NCBI RefSeq assembly: GCF_015686695.1
Contig: NZ_JADPMR010000004.1
Coordinates: 744,001 to 808,000 of the forward strand
Reading direction: 5' to 3'
DNA length: 64,000 bases
Source: Vibrio nitrifigilis
GTDB taxonomy: Bacteria; Pseudomonadota; Gammaproteobacteria; Enterobacterales; Vibrionaceae
Shown here: piece after piece, positions 15,969 to 23,371 of the stretch
Numbering within the stretch: the first letter of the stretch is position 1
Layout: every line of letters begins with the position of its first letter
Program-made: the position numbers and the translations under genes
Notes under the pieces: model-generated
Databases searched by the model: none
What the model saw: only the letters and a program-made list of their open reading frames with translations
What the model was told of the DNA's origin: nothing

Positions 15969-16370
15969 ATATGGTGTACCAGCTGCTACACCATCAATTT
16001 TTTCACTCGGATCTGTTTCCATTAGATACAAATCCCAACATTCTTTCACAAATACTTCCCTAGCTTTGTCCAATGATTCATGTTGACTAAATGCGTTAAA
16101 ATGACCGCGTTCTCCATAACCAAATAGCCATTTTCCATTTTCTTCGACGATATAAAATTTATCGTTACCGCCACTGACACCTTCCTCTAAGATGCTTTGA
16201 GGAATACCAAATTCCTTTACATATTCCCACAGCTCTTGATAAGTCAACTCTAAAATAGACTTAGGATCGCCTTTTCTATACCAATCTGCTCCAAAGAAAT
16301 CTGATAGCAAATAGGCTATTCTCATTTTCAAAATGGCTTTAATTAATTCTAATTTACTCGGAAGTTTCAT
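15963..16370 (-). CDS. Cassette protein of unknown function (immunity-like size)
   Basis: 135 residues. An N-terminal amphipathic helix (KLELIKAILKMRIAYLLSDFF) precedes a soluble domain with SGGNDKFYIVEENGKWLFGY and KAREVFVKECWDLYL. The FYIVEENGKW and E-R-G patches resemble small immunity proteins but the family is not certain. Its stop is inside the attC core. Confidence 0.5.
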   Translation of the reverse strand: MKLPSKLELIKAILKMRIAYLLSDFFGADWYRKGDPKSILELTYQELWEYVKEFGIPQSILEEGVSGGNDKFYIVEENGKWLFGYGERGHFNAFSQHESLDKAREVFVKECWDLYLMETDPSEKIDGVAAGTPYA

Positions 16371-16377
16371 TTAATAT

Positions 16378-16483
16378 GCCTAACGCCGCAAACAGTGGCG
16401 CTTTCACAAATGCTGCAGCACATTTAAAACCTAAAACAACAAACGCCGAAGCGTTAAGCGTCCATTGATTTGCTTTGTTATGC
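16378..16483 (-). other. attC site
   Basis: Ends GCCTAAC and GTTATGC, 106 bases, with AACGCCGAAGCGTTAAGCGT in the right arm. Confidence 0.8.
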
Positions 16484-16945
16484 TGTTTTGACAACTCGAA
16501 AGCTGATATGATTAAGTAAAATTGGCAACTTAGTTATACCAAAATCACCATTATCAACAGCATATAAAACTCCCTTATTGTCACCACTTATCGATATATA
16601 TAAAGCCCCACTACCTAATTCCATTAGTGGCAATAATGTATTGCATTCAACGTAAGAATCATCGAGTTCAAAATGTTCTTTAAACTGTTCCAAATAACTT
16701 ATGTATTCAAGTTGCTCAATTATTTCATTTTCATCAAAAACGGCTTCAATAACATCATTTATCTCACTACCATCATCAAGTTTATATGACAACAACGGAG
16801 ATTTTCCGTTTTGATTTACAACTCGACCATTAAAATTACGAATAATTGATTTAATCGATTCATCAACAGAAAAGCCATAATACTCCTCTATTGTTGGAAA
16901 TTTATCGTTATCAATCTTTATCGTATTGTGTACTTCTAGAATCAA
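16478..16945 (-). CDS. SUKH (SMI1/KNR4) domain protein (cassette)
   Basis: 155 residues, TTG start at 16945 with AGGTGA six bases upstream. Core features of the SUKH fold: FNGRVVNQNGKS and SYKLDDGSEIN, then LLPLMELGSGALYISISGDN and a GVLYAVDNGDFG strand. Second SUKH cassette in the array but only distantly like the one at 14609. Immunity against a polymorphic toxin is the usual role of the family; no toxin gene is linked. Confidence 0.7.
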   Translation of the reverse strand: MILEVHNTIKIDNDKFPTIEEYYGFSVDESIKSIIRNFNGRVVNQNGKSPLLSYKLDDGSEINDVIEAVFDENEIIEQLEYISYLEQFKEHFELDDSYVECNTLLPLMELGSGALYISISGDNKGVLYAVDNGDFGITKLPILLNHISFRVVKTA

Positions 16946-16969
16946 TTGTGATCACCTGATTGTGTGGCA

Positions 16970-17090
16970 GCATAACGCCCGCTTAAGTGGTGAGCAACGC
17001 TACCACTACACTCAATTATTACGCCTTAAACACAAAACTCACTGCAAACCAAAACCGCCAAGCGTTGCGAATCCGTCTTAAAGCGTTTGT
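16970..17090 (-). other. attC site interrupted by an IS110-family element
   Basis: Starts GCATAAC (16970-16976) and runs through GTGAGCAACGC and GCGTTGCGAATCC to AAGCGTTTGT. The expected GTTATGT core is found only at 19612-19618, on the far side of the IS, so the insertion is exactly at the core site of this attC. Confidence 0.85.
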
Positions 17091-17121
17091 ATGGATAATA
17101 ATTACCGATTTAGGGTAATGT

Positions 17122-17261
17122 GAGACCCAGGCTTTAGCTGCAACTAAAGCTTTCTATGTCGTAGTTCGATTGAACGTAGGCTCCTCTATTGAGAGACCGA
17201 TAACAAGATGGAACACGACATAGGACTCCAAGCACCACACTCGAATAGTCTTCTGGGTCTC
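17122..17261 (+). ncRNA. Putative IS110 bridge RNA
   Basis: The leader of the IS110 element folds into a closed structure by eye. The outer stem is GAGACCCAG (17122-17130) with CTGGGTCTC (17253-17261), a hairpin GCTTTAG/CTAAAGC lies at 17131-17150, and the inner stem is CTATGTCGT (17154-17162) with ACGACATAG (17215-17223). All are perfect pairings of 7-9 bp. The inner loop contains ATAACAAGA (17200-17208), the exact complement of TCTTGTTAT at the right junction (19608-19616), the attC core. Such guide loops are the hallmark of IS110 bridge RNAs. Transcription and function are inferred. Confidence 0.6.
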
Positions 17262-18138
17262 GAACCCGCATTATGCAAGCAAGAGTTAGCTTATTATGAA
17301 TATAAACACACTTCAAAACATTAATGTCGGTGTTGATACCGGTAAATCACAACTTGATATCTACATTCGTCCTCTCGATATCTATTTTTCTGTTTCCAAT
17401 GACAAAGCTGGTATCGATAAGGCCATTAAAAATATCAAAAAGTACTCTCCTCAACGCGTCGTTATCGAAGCAACTGGTCGTCTAGAAATGCCGTTTATTA
17501 TGGCCTGTGCCGATGCAAAACTTCCCTATGTCATCGCCAATCCATTACACATAAAAAAGTTCGCTGGCGCTATTGGCAGAAAAGCAAAAAACGACCGACT
17601 TGATGCGGCGCTCATTGCCCACTTTGCTGAAGCCATCAAACCTAAACTCACGCAATTAAAACCAGAAAAAATACGATTAATGAGTGACTTAGTCGCTAGA
17701 CGTAATCAGCTATTAGCGATGCAAACCATGGAGAAAAACCGACTTCAAATCATGCCTAAAGCATTAGCTTCATCGATTACCCCTGTACTGACTGCTTTCA
17801 AAAAACAAGTTCAAAAGATAGAAGAAAAAATCATTAAACTTATTGAACAATGCCCTGAATATACAGCGAAAAATGCCATACTTCAGAGCATGCCCGGCAT
17901 TGGAAAAATCGCCGCTGCCTCTATCATCAGTAACGTCCCTGAGCTTGGATACATCACTAATAAACAGGCGGCCTCACTGATTGGCGTTGCCCCAATAACT
18001 AAAGAAAGCGGCAAGTACAAAGGCAAACGCATTATCCAAGGTGGTCGCCATCAAGTTCGCACCGTTCTCTTCATGGCAATGATGTCAGCCATGCAGTGTA
18101 ACCCCGTTTTTAAGGCCACATATCAGCGGCTACTTGAT

Positions 18139-18148
18139 GCTGGAAAGC
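18139..18148. repeat. 10-bp target site duplication of the ISAs1 element
   Basis: GCTGGAAAGC at 18139-18148 is repeated exactly at 19477-19486 on the other side of the element, within the IS110 transposase codons for AGK. Confidence 0.93.
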
Positions 18149-19476
18149 CACGGAAACCGCATGAACATTCCCGTCATTCAAGGCTTCCGAGAACCTTACT
18201 TAGATAGTTTTCATCCATCGCGCAACGCATTCTCTTACGCTGGATACCACCTTTCGCACTCGTTTCTTGCTTCAATAAGTTAAAACAAGCTTGACGGATC
18301 CTCGATAATTCCTCGGCTCGATCATCTACTCTGATGCGGCATTTATCTTCTCTAAAACCCACGTCTAATTGCCAGTGCATTGACTCCACTAACCAATGAC
18401 TTTTGCTCGCATTATGCAGTTCTTCTGCACTCAATTTTTTTGAGCTGATGTAGTAGCGAACTGACACCTCTTTCTCTGAAGCGTGCTCGCTTTCTTGTCT
18501 CACATTCACCATGATGCCCATGCTTTTCAATTCCGGCCATTCGTACTCAAGGTCACCTAACACACTCAAGTCTTCATTCACCAGTGCACATCGAGTCTCT
18601 GATCGACCATGACTTTTGTCCTGACTTGAGTAGCTATCGCCATCAAACTTCATCAACATCGAAGGCTTGTAGTAGTCGTTAAATGCCTGCTCTAAACTGC
18701 CTTGATTTCCCTTCACTGCCAGCAAGTAATCTGCACTTTTATCCACGATTTTCTGGGCTATTTTTCGTTGGCAACCCATCGCATCGATCGTGATTAAACA
18801 ACCAGCAATATCTAACATTTCCAGTAGCTTAGGTATCTCTGTGATCTCGTTGGTTTTCTCGTTCACTTTGGATTGCGCCAAGCAAACACCATTCGCTGTC
18901 GCAAACACGTTAACCATATGGATCGCTTGATTACCTTTGGCTTTATTGTAAGACCCTCTCGCCGTCTTTCCATCCACCGCGACAACTTCGCCTTTCGTGA
19001 GATCATGACAGTCTTTCATCCAATCAATAAAGGCCGATTGGAACTCTTTCGGATTGAGTAAACCCACCACTCTTGCCACGGTATCGGCAGACGGAATACC
19101 CGCTGAAAAATCGCCATAATGATTGAGAAAATCTCGTCTCATTTCACCAAAATCAACAATGCCTTCCCATGTATCTTGTCCCGATAAAACACCACAAACC
19201 GTCAGCAAAATAATGTCTGATAATTTGTGCGTAACTTTGCCTGTTTGTCGGTAATCGGTTAAGGCTGAAAAATGCATAAATGGGTTCGCTAAATTGGTCA
19301 TGAAAAGGCTCCGTTTTTTAATACGAATCCATTAGAAAACAATGAAAATGATCTACAAATCGATCCTTTGTTAATCTAAAAACATGCGAGAAAGGTCAAT
19401 AAAAATCGTGGCGAGATTAAGAATTCTGTCCTTAGTTCATCCCTTTAAAATCAAGGATGTTCATGCGGTTTCCCTG
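18149..19476 (-). mobile_element. ISAs1-family insertion sequence (complete)
   Basis: 1328 bases with imperfect terminal inverted repeats: CACGGAAACCGCATGAACAT at the left and, on the other strand at the right end, CAGGGAAACCGCATGAACAT. One full-length transposase is inside. The 10-bp target duplication agrees with the 8-10 bp known for the family. Confidence 0.92.
18174..19301 (-). CDS. ISAs1-family transposase
   Basis: 375 residues, full length for an ISAs1/H-repeat DDE transposase. N-terminal helical part (HKLSDIILLTVCGVLSGQDTW), then catalytic acids in VVAVDGKTARGS, CLITIDAMGCQRKIA and HWLVESMHWQLDV, and a C-terminal FREDKCRIRVD. Reading frame intact, so the element may be active. Confidence 0.92.
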   Translation of the reverse strand: MTNLANPFMHFSALTDYRQTGKVTHKLSDIILLTVCGVLSGQDTWEGIVDFGEMRRDFLNHYGDFSAGIPSADTVARVVGLLNPKEFQSAFIDWMKDCHDLTKGEVVAVDGKTARGSYNKAKGNQAIHMVNVFATANGVCLAQSKVNEKTNEITEIPKLLEMLDIAGCLITIDAMGCQRKIAQKIVDKSADYLLAVKGNQGSLEQAFNDYYKPSMLMKFDGDSYSSQDKSHGRSETRCALVNEDLSVLGDLEYEWPELKSMGIMVNVRQESEHASEKEVSVRYYISSKKLSAEELHNASKSHWLVESMHWQLDVGFREDKCRIRVDDRAEELSRIRQACFNLLKQETSAKGGIQRKRMRCAMDENYLSKVLGSLE

Positions 19477-19612
19477 GCTGGAAAGCCTAAAAAAGTGGCC
19501 ATTATCGCCTGTGTTAGAAAGATGGTTGTCATACTAAATTCTATGCTGAGAGATGGAACCATGTGGGATGAAAACACATCAAAAATTTAACGCTTGACGC
19601 CATAGTCTCTTG

Positions 19613-19915
19613 TTATGTTTGGTACCATTTACCTGTATTGAACTCTTCAGGAATATCCTGTTCAGTAGGATCATCAAACCCTAGTTTTTCTAATGTATCA
19701 AACCACAAATCACGCTTAGACTCAGGCAAATTAACCCCACACCAAGGACAGTAATTAATCATTGAAAAGCTACAACCACCATCCCGGATTATAATTCCGT
19801 ACTCATCAAATTTTTCTAAATATAGTATTAGAACGTCGGGACATGAAAACTCATCTTGATGTTGGTCGCAGTCTAAAGTCGATGCATACTTCATTTGATC
19901 ACAACAGTGATTCAT
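19613..19915 (-). CDS. DUF6980-like zinc-binding small protein (cassette)
   Basis: 100 residues from the ATG at 19915, preceded by GGAGGAAATC; the 19-residue longer form would be attC-encoded. Cys-rich: MNHCCDQM at the start, CDQHQDEFSCPD, and NYCPWCGVNLPES, a likely zinc knuckle, followed by RDLWFDTLEKLGFDDP and EFNTGKWYQ. This pattern matches a widespread family of unknown function (DUF6980, from memory). Its attC was split by the IS110 element, and its stop is in the core. Confidence 0.68.
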   Translation of the reverse strand: MNHCCDQMKYASTLDCDQHQDEFSCPDVLILYLEKFDEYGIIIRDGGCSFSMINYCPWCGVNLPESKRDLWFDTLEKLGFDDPTEQDIPEEFNTGKWYQT

Positions 19916-19929
19916 GATTTCCTCCAAAA

Positions 19930-20034
19930 ACATAACGCCTAGCACAGCAGCACCTAGCCATTGTGCCAGCAAATATTTGACTCTAAACAGCGCCCGCCCA
20001 ACTTAATAGTGTCTGCTGCTGCGCCTTGTTAAAA
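19930..20034 (-). other. attC site (GCAGCAC family)
   Basis: Ends ACATAAC and GTTAAAA, 105 bases; AGCACAGCAGCACCTA pairs with TGTCTGCTGCTGCG. Confidence 0.82.
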
Positions 20035-20385
20035 AAAGCTTTTACTGTAACCACTTACATTACAGCAACCGTTGCGTTTAAGACAGTCATGAGCTACCAG
20101 CAAGTGCTGCACTCCACGGTGTAACCACAACAAAACCATCAACATCATCAGACTTGTTTGTGGTTGATGATCTCTGCCGCCCACGAAAGTCACGAACAGC
20201 TAATTGCCACTTGATGTTGCTAAGTTGGCGCTTATGTTGAACGGCGATATTAGCCCTGCGATAAATTCAAACGGCTTACACCAAAGAAAGTAGAAACCAA
20301 CAACAGAACGGCTGTAAAAGCTGACTCGAATATTGCAGCGATTACAGAACCCAACCTATTAAATTAGCTTTGCCCTTTTGCAGCT
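20035..20385 (-). other. Cassette without a conventional ORF (copy 1 of a homologous pair)
   Basis: 351 bases between two attC sites with no ORF over 60 codons. It is clearly homologous to the cassette body at 23018-23371, sharing GTCACGAACAGCTAATTGCC and AACGGCTTACACCAAAGAAAG. On the minus strand a short frame from a TTG at 20354 to a stop at 20250 encodes LGSVIAAIFESAFTAVLL and then LVSTFFGVSRLNLSQG. Compared with the other copy the changes are synonymous or conservative, which suggests past coding constraint. In the same frame a stop lies just upstream, so this copy may be degraded. Confidence 0.55.
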
Positions 20386-20511
20386 TTTTAACGCCAAATT
20401 AAGGTGTGAACAACGCTGACACCTTAGCTAAATCATTGTGCCATAAACACTAAACTGGCTTGAAGTGAAAGCGCCAAGCGTTGTGAATCACTCTTAAATT
20501 TATTGTTATAT
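20386..20511 (-). other. attC site (GCGTTGTGAATC family)
   Basis: Ends TTTTAAC and GTTATAT, 126 bases; GAACAACGCTGACACC in the left arm opposes CCAAGCGTTGTGAATC. Confidence 0.85.
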
Positions 20512-20527
20512 TCAATTTTTGTAGGAA

Positions 20528-20989
20528 CTAAAATTTACTTTCTAATCGTTGTATGGATTGTCCGATCAATGTTTCTAACCGGTCCCAATCTTCAGCGTCG
20601 ACAGGAAAACCGGAAGATACTTTAACCAATAGATCTAAGGTTTCGCTTACCTTTGATTTCACCTTGCCACTCAAATTATCTGATAGTTCGTTGATAAGAT
20701 TTGCTTCCTGGTACAAATCAATATTTATCGACATAGACTTTACATTACTGGTGTCATATTGATATTGAGTTACTTCTTTTTGTACCACGCTTTGAGGATT
20801 ATATAGACGATAGTTTTTCACAACTAACTGTACTGTTTTCATGCGATTAAGGGTGCGTTTTCTAGCTAATTTTCGCTCAGACAAACACCTAAAAATTGGA
20901 GGTAAAACACCCAAACTGAGAGCTACCAGTGCAGCAAAAGCAGTTGCTAAGGCCGAAACTGCATCCCAATTAATTTCACATTCCACCAC
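20528..20989 (-). CDS. Single-pass membrane protein of unknown function (cassette)
   Basis: 153 residues, GTG start at 20989. One membrane segment at about residues 11-33 (AVSALATAFAALVALSLGVLPPIF), followed by a basic stop-transfer stretch (RKLARKRTLNR) and a soluble, partly helical cytosolic tail of about 100 residues. This small-TM-plus-tail layout is seen in many uncharacterised cassette proteins and in some defence effectors; no family recognised. Confidence 0.55.
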   Translation of the reverse strand: MVECEINWDAVSALATAFAALVALSLGVLPPIFRCLSERKLARKRTLNRMKTVQLVVKNYRLYNPQSVVQKEVTQYQYDTSNVKSMSINIDLYQEANLINELSDNLSGKVKSKVSETLDLLVKVSSGFPVDAEDWDRLETLIGQSIQRLESKF

Positions 20990-21016
20990 TATTGCTACCT
21001 ACGGTTCTGATTTGAA

Positions 21017-21140
21017 ATATAACGCCCTGTTAAGGGGTGAGCAACGAATAACTAAGCCGCTGCATACCACCTAATCACTTAAACCAACGCATAGTAAAAA
21101 TGCCATGCGTTGTGAATCCTTCTTCAACAGCTTGTTATAT
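21017..21140 (-). other. attC site (GCGTTGTGAATC family)
   Basis: Ends ATATAAC and GTTATAT, 124 bases, with GGGGTGAGCAACG opposite ATGCGTTGTGAATCC. Confidence 0.85.
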
Positions 21141-21764
21141 TTTTTTGTTACCTAAGATTAGATTCATTGCTTTCTTTAGCGCAACTAGCCCATCCTTATC
21201 TCTTGGTAAAACATTTAGTAAAACATCTTCATCAAGGTATTCATCCAAATAATAATCTCGACCATGCTGAAGTGGTTGCCACTTATTTGTTACACAAAAA
21301 TCTTCAATTTGCTGAAATATATTCTCAAATATTCTTCTAGAAGACTCACTAGCTTTTTCAACCATATCAAAGAAATCAACTTTCTCATGACCTAGGTCAT
21401 AACCAAATTGATGCCCACGGACAACCATTAATTTTGTACTTGTCTCTCCCATCCCCAAGTAATTAACATTTTCTCTTACTCTTCGAAGTGTTTTGTAATC
21501 CATATCATCTTTCCAATGAAGTTGATCCTCAAGCCACTTTTCAATTTTGTTATGTTTCATACTTTTCATATTTTCCAGATGGAAAGTATGATCAGTATTA
21601 ATGAGAGCAAATCCCACATGAAATACAGCATAGTAATATCCGATAACAGCATTCATATAATTATTACTTTCTTTTGCCGCTTCAGCTGAGCCCCACATCG
21701 CAGCCCCCCATGCTATATGAGAACCTATATTCATTTCTCTTAGGTGTTGTTCTTTATCGTCCAT
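21135..21764 (-). CDS. Unknown cassette protein, possibly HEPN-like
   Basis: 209 residues, ATG at 21764 with ACGGAG upstream. Mostly helical. MNAVIGYYYAVFHVGFALIN (about 37-56) followed by charged helices and RRVRENVNYLG (about 93) resembles the layout of HEPN-superfamily proteins (paired Y/F-rich helix, then R....N/H), but a proper R-x4-6-H RNase motif is not evident. HEPN proteins often act as RNA-targeting toxins; here this is only a structural guess. Confidence 0.5.
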   Translation of the reverse strand: MDDKEQHLREMNIGSHIAWGAAMWGSAEAAKESNNYMNAVIGYYYAVFHVGFALINTDHTFHLENMKSMKHNKIEKWLEDQLHWKDDMDYKTLRRVRENVNYLGMGETSTKLMVVRGHQFGYDLGHEKVDFFDMVEKASESSRRIFENIFQQIEDFCVTNKWQPLQHGRDYYLDEYLDEDVLLNVLPRDKDGLVALKKAMNLILGNKKI

Positions 21765-21788
21765 TAAAACTCCGTAAATAAATTAAAA

Positions 21789-21884
21789 ATATAACGCTGA
21801 GAACAGTTGCAAAATATTTGGCGCGTCATTTTGCTCCGCAAAATGCGTGACAATTATTTTGTCAATTGCTTCGACTTGTTATGT
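21789..21884 (-). other. attC site (GTTGCAAAATAT family)
   Basis: Ends ATATAAC and GTTATGT, 96 bases; near-duplicate of 13706-13801. Confidence 0.85.
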
Positions 21885-21903
21885 CAATCTAATGCAGCAT
21901 ATA

Positions 21904-22869
21904 TTAATCTTCACTCATATATTTAGCTAGACCTTCATTGAAATCACTGCTGCATTGTGGACAAAAAGTCTCGCCAAAATCCGAGCGATAAATAAGCTCT
22001 TCAGAAAAATGTCCACAATAAGATGCCGTATGGCTATCAATATACTCTTTCCATTCAACAAGCTCTGATATCTCTTTTTCGACTTGCTCTGCACTTTCTT
22101 TTAATGATAATAAATAATCCTTATATTGTGTTAAAGTCTTTATATGTTCCTCACAGTTAACTAGAAAATTATTAATTTTATCATCATCATAACTATCTAA
22201 TATCTCACTAATTTTTCCTTTCGACTCTGTATTCTTAATATATTGTGTATATTCTGTATATTGTTGCCATGAATCAATAAAACGAATTTTGTCACAATAT
22301 CCACCTAATATACTCATAATTGCTAACTTTTCATCATTTGGACAACAAATTACTTCAATAGCGTCGAAATCAAAATAAAAGCCAACATTATCAACAAACC
22401 TCCACTCTCGTTCCCAAGTAAAACCTTGTTTCTCCATAGTTTCACCTAGAGGGTGGGCCAGAGCTCGTATTTCATCAATGCATTGATTAACCTTTCCTGA
22501 ATTAGAACCATTAGCAATAGATAAAATTTCTGACAATAATTTATTGTCCAAATATATGGTTGGTCTTACTTTTTTTTGTACCATGTAGGATTTTTTAAAC
22601 CCAATACCATACTGCATTTTTTCCGTGCTTCTGCGTTTAGAAATAGCGATAAACGCACCTAAAGCAAATATTGGCGTTTCTGTGAAACATGCAATCTTAT
22701 ATTTAAAATTATCACCTTTTGAACCTTTAGGTATCTGTGCTTTTATTAAGCCTTCTTTGCTATTTCTTCCATCTTTTAATATGCTCTGTATTGAAGATTT
22801 ACCTGTCATATGAATTAAATAATTAGACATGTCAGGTTTCAATTCAGGTTCTATATCAAAAGTTTTCAT
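21904..22869 (-). CDS. Probable AbiGi-like abortive-infection protein (cassette)
   Basis: 321 residues, the longest unknown cassette product. The N-terminal domain reads YLIHMTGKSSIQSILKDG, then ACFTETPIFALGAF, YGIGFKKSYM and RPTIYLD, followed by the FTWEREWRFV signature; this order (H-T..., CFTE.P, YGIGF, ExEWR) is that of AbiGi and related DUF2971-like proteins linked to phage abortive infection. The C-terminal third is a coiled coil (SLKESAEQVEKEISELVEW) ending in a CGHF ... FCPQCSSDF zinc-ribbon-like pair. No AbiGii-type partner lies next to it. The family call is from memory of motifs and is moderately secure. Confidence 0.5.
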   Translation of the reverse strand: MKTFDIEPELKPDMSNYLIHMTGKSSIQSILKDGRNSKEGLIKAQIPKGSKGDNFKYKIACFTETPIFALGAFIAISKRRSTEKMQYGIGFKKSYMVQKKVRPTIYLDNKLLSEILSIANGSNSGKVNQCIDEIRALAHPLGETMEKQGFTWEREWRFVDNVGFYFDFDAIEVICCPNDEKLAIMSILGGYCDKIRFIDSWQQYTEYTQYIKNTESKGKISEILDSYDDDKINNFLVNCEEHIKTLTQYKDYLLSLKESAEQVEKEISELVEWKEYIDSHTASYCGHFSEELIYRSDFGETFCPQCSSDFNEGLAKYMSED

Positions 22870-22912
22870 CTATTTTAAATTCCTAAAAAGTGAGATCAAA
22901 GTTAAATGAGTG

Positions 22913-23017
22913 ACATAACGCTTAGCACAGCAGCACACGCGCTGTTGTACCAACAAACTAATTACTTCAAACCGCAAGCGCCGAGTAAAATGTGTCTGCT
23001 GCTGCGTCTTGTTAAAA
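22913..23017 (-). other. attC site (GCAGCAC family)
   Basis: Ends ACATAAC and GTTAAAA, 105 bases; AGCACAGCAGCACACG pairs with GTGTCTGCTGCTGCG. Confidence 0.83.
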
Positions 23018-23371
23018 AAAGATATTTTTTGTAACTACTTACCTAGGAAGCAGCCACAAAAGCTTCGACATCCTCCGCAACTCCAACGAGCGCTGCAACC
23101 CTAGATGTTTCCAACGACACACTTGCAGCACTACCAAACCGTTGAGAGTTTGATGAACCAGCCGCCCACAGAAGTCACGAACAGCTAATTGCCACTTGAG
23201 GATGCCAAATTAGCGATACTGGTTAGTGGCTATATTAGCCGAACACCATTTCATAAACGGCTTACACCAAAGAAAGCGGAAACAAATAACTGAACGGCAG
23301 TAAAAGCTGACTCGAATATTGCAGCGACTGCAGAACCAAACCTATTAAATTTGCTTTGTTTCATTGCAGCT
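23018..23371 (-). other. Cassette without a conventional ORF (copy 2 of a homologous pair)
   Basis: 354 bases, the first cassette counting from the expected attI side. Homologous to 20035-20385 along most of its length, with the strongest match near the right end, closest to the boundary. Confidence 0.6.
23251..23364 (-). CDS. Putative 37-residue hydrophobic peptide
   Basis: ATG at 23364 to TGA at 23251 encodes MKQSKFNRFGSAVAAIFE, then SAFTAVQLFVSAFFGVSRL: a basic N-terminus plus one membrane-length hydrophobic stretch. It lies immediately inside the cassette boundary (GTTAAAAAGCTGCA just upstream, no good ribosome site). The frame is retained with conservative changes in the sister cassette at 20250-20354. 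It could be a small membrane peptide or a coincidence within a noncoding RNA. Confidence 0.4.
   Translation of the reverse strand: MKQSKFNRFGSAVAAIFESAFTAVQLFVSAFFGVSRL

Larger units (their letters stand above)
17296..19590 (+). pseudogene. IS110-family transposase split by ISAs1 insertion
   Basis: The N-terminal part (17296-18148) has the DEDD RuvC-like residues: GVDTGK (about 13), IEATG (about 58) and KNDRLDA (about 99), and the Tnp_20 core LQSMPGIGKIAAASIISN with the conserved Ser in MAMMSAMQ. After LDAG the frame enters foreign DNA and ends at 18207. The missing C-terminus, KPKKVAIIACVRKM to WDENTSKI, lies at 19487-19590. Rejoined without one duplication it gives about 318 residues, normal for the family. 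The copy should be inactive as it stands, yet precise loss of the ISAs1 element would restore it. Confidence 0.9.
17091..19613 (+). mobile_element. IS110-family insertion sequence inserted at an attC core (itself interrupted)
   Basis: Between the two halves of one attC lies about 1.19 kb of IS110-type DNA plus a nested 1.33-kb ISAs1-family element and its duplication. The left junction is GTTTGT/ATGGATAA and the right junction CTCTTGT/TATG; the shared TTGT makes the exact base uncertain by up to four. There are no terminal inverted repeats and no target duplication, as expected for the family. The transposase is preceded by about 200 noncoding bases (putative bridge RNA) and followed by about 23, the arrangement of the IS110 rather than the IS1111 group. 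Confidence 0.8.

Noticed and set aside
17134..17316. Minus-strand ORF of 60 codons in the IS110 leader
   Set aside because: Overlaps the structured putative bridge RNA; composition explained by the stems.
20841..21074. Plus-strand ORF of 77 codons
   Set aside because: Antisense to the membrane protein gene at 20528-20989 and ends inside an attC.
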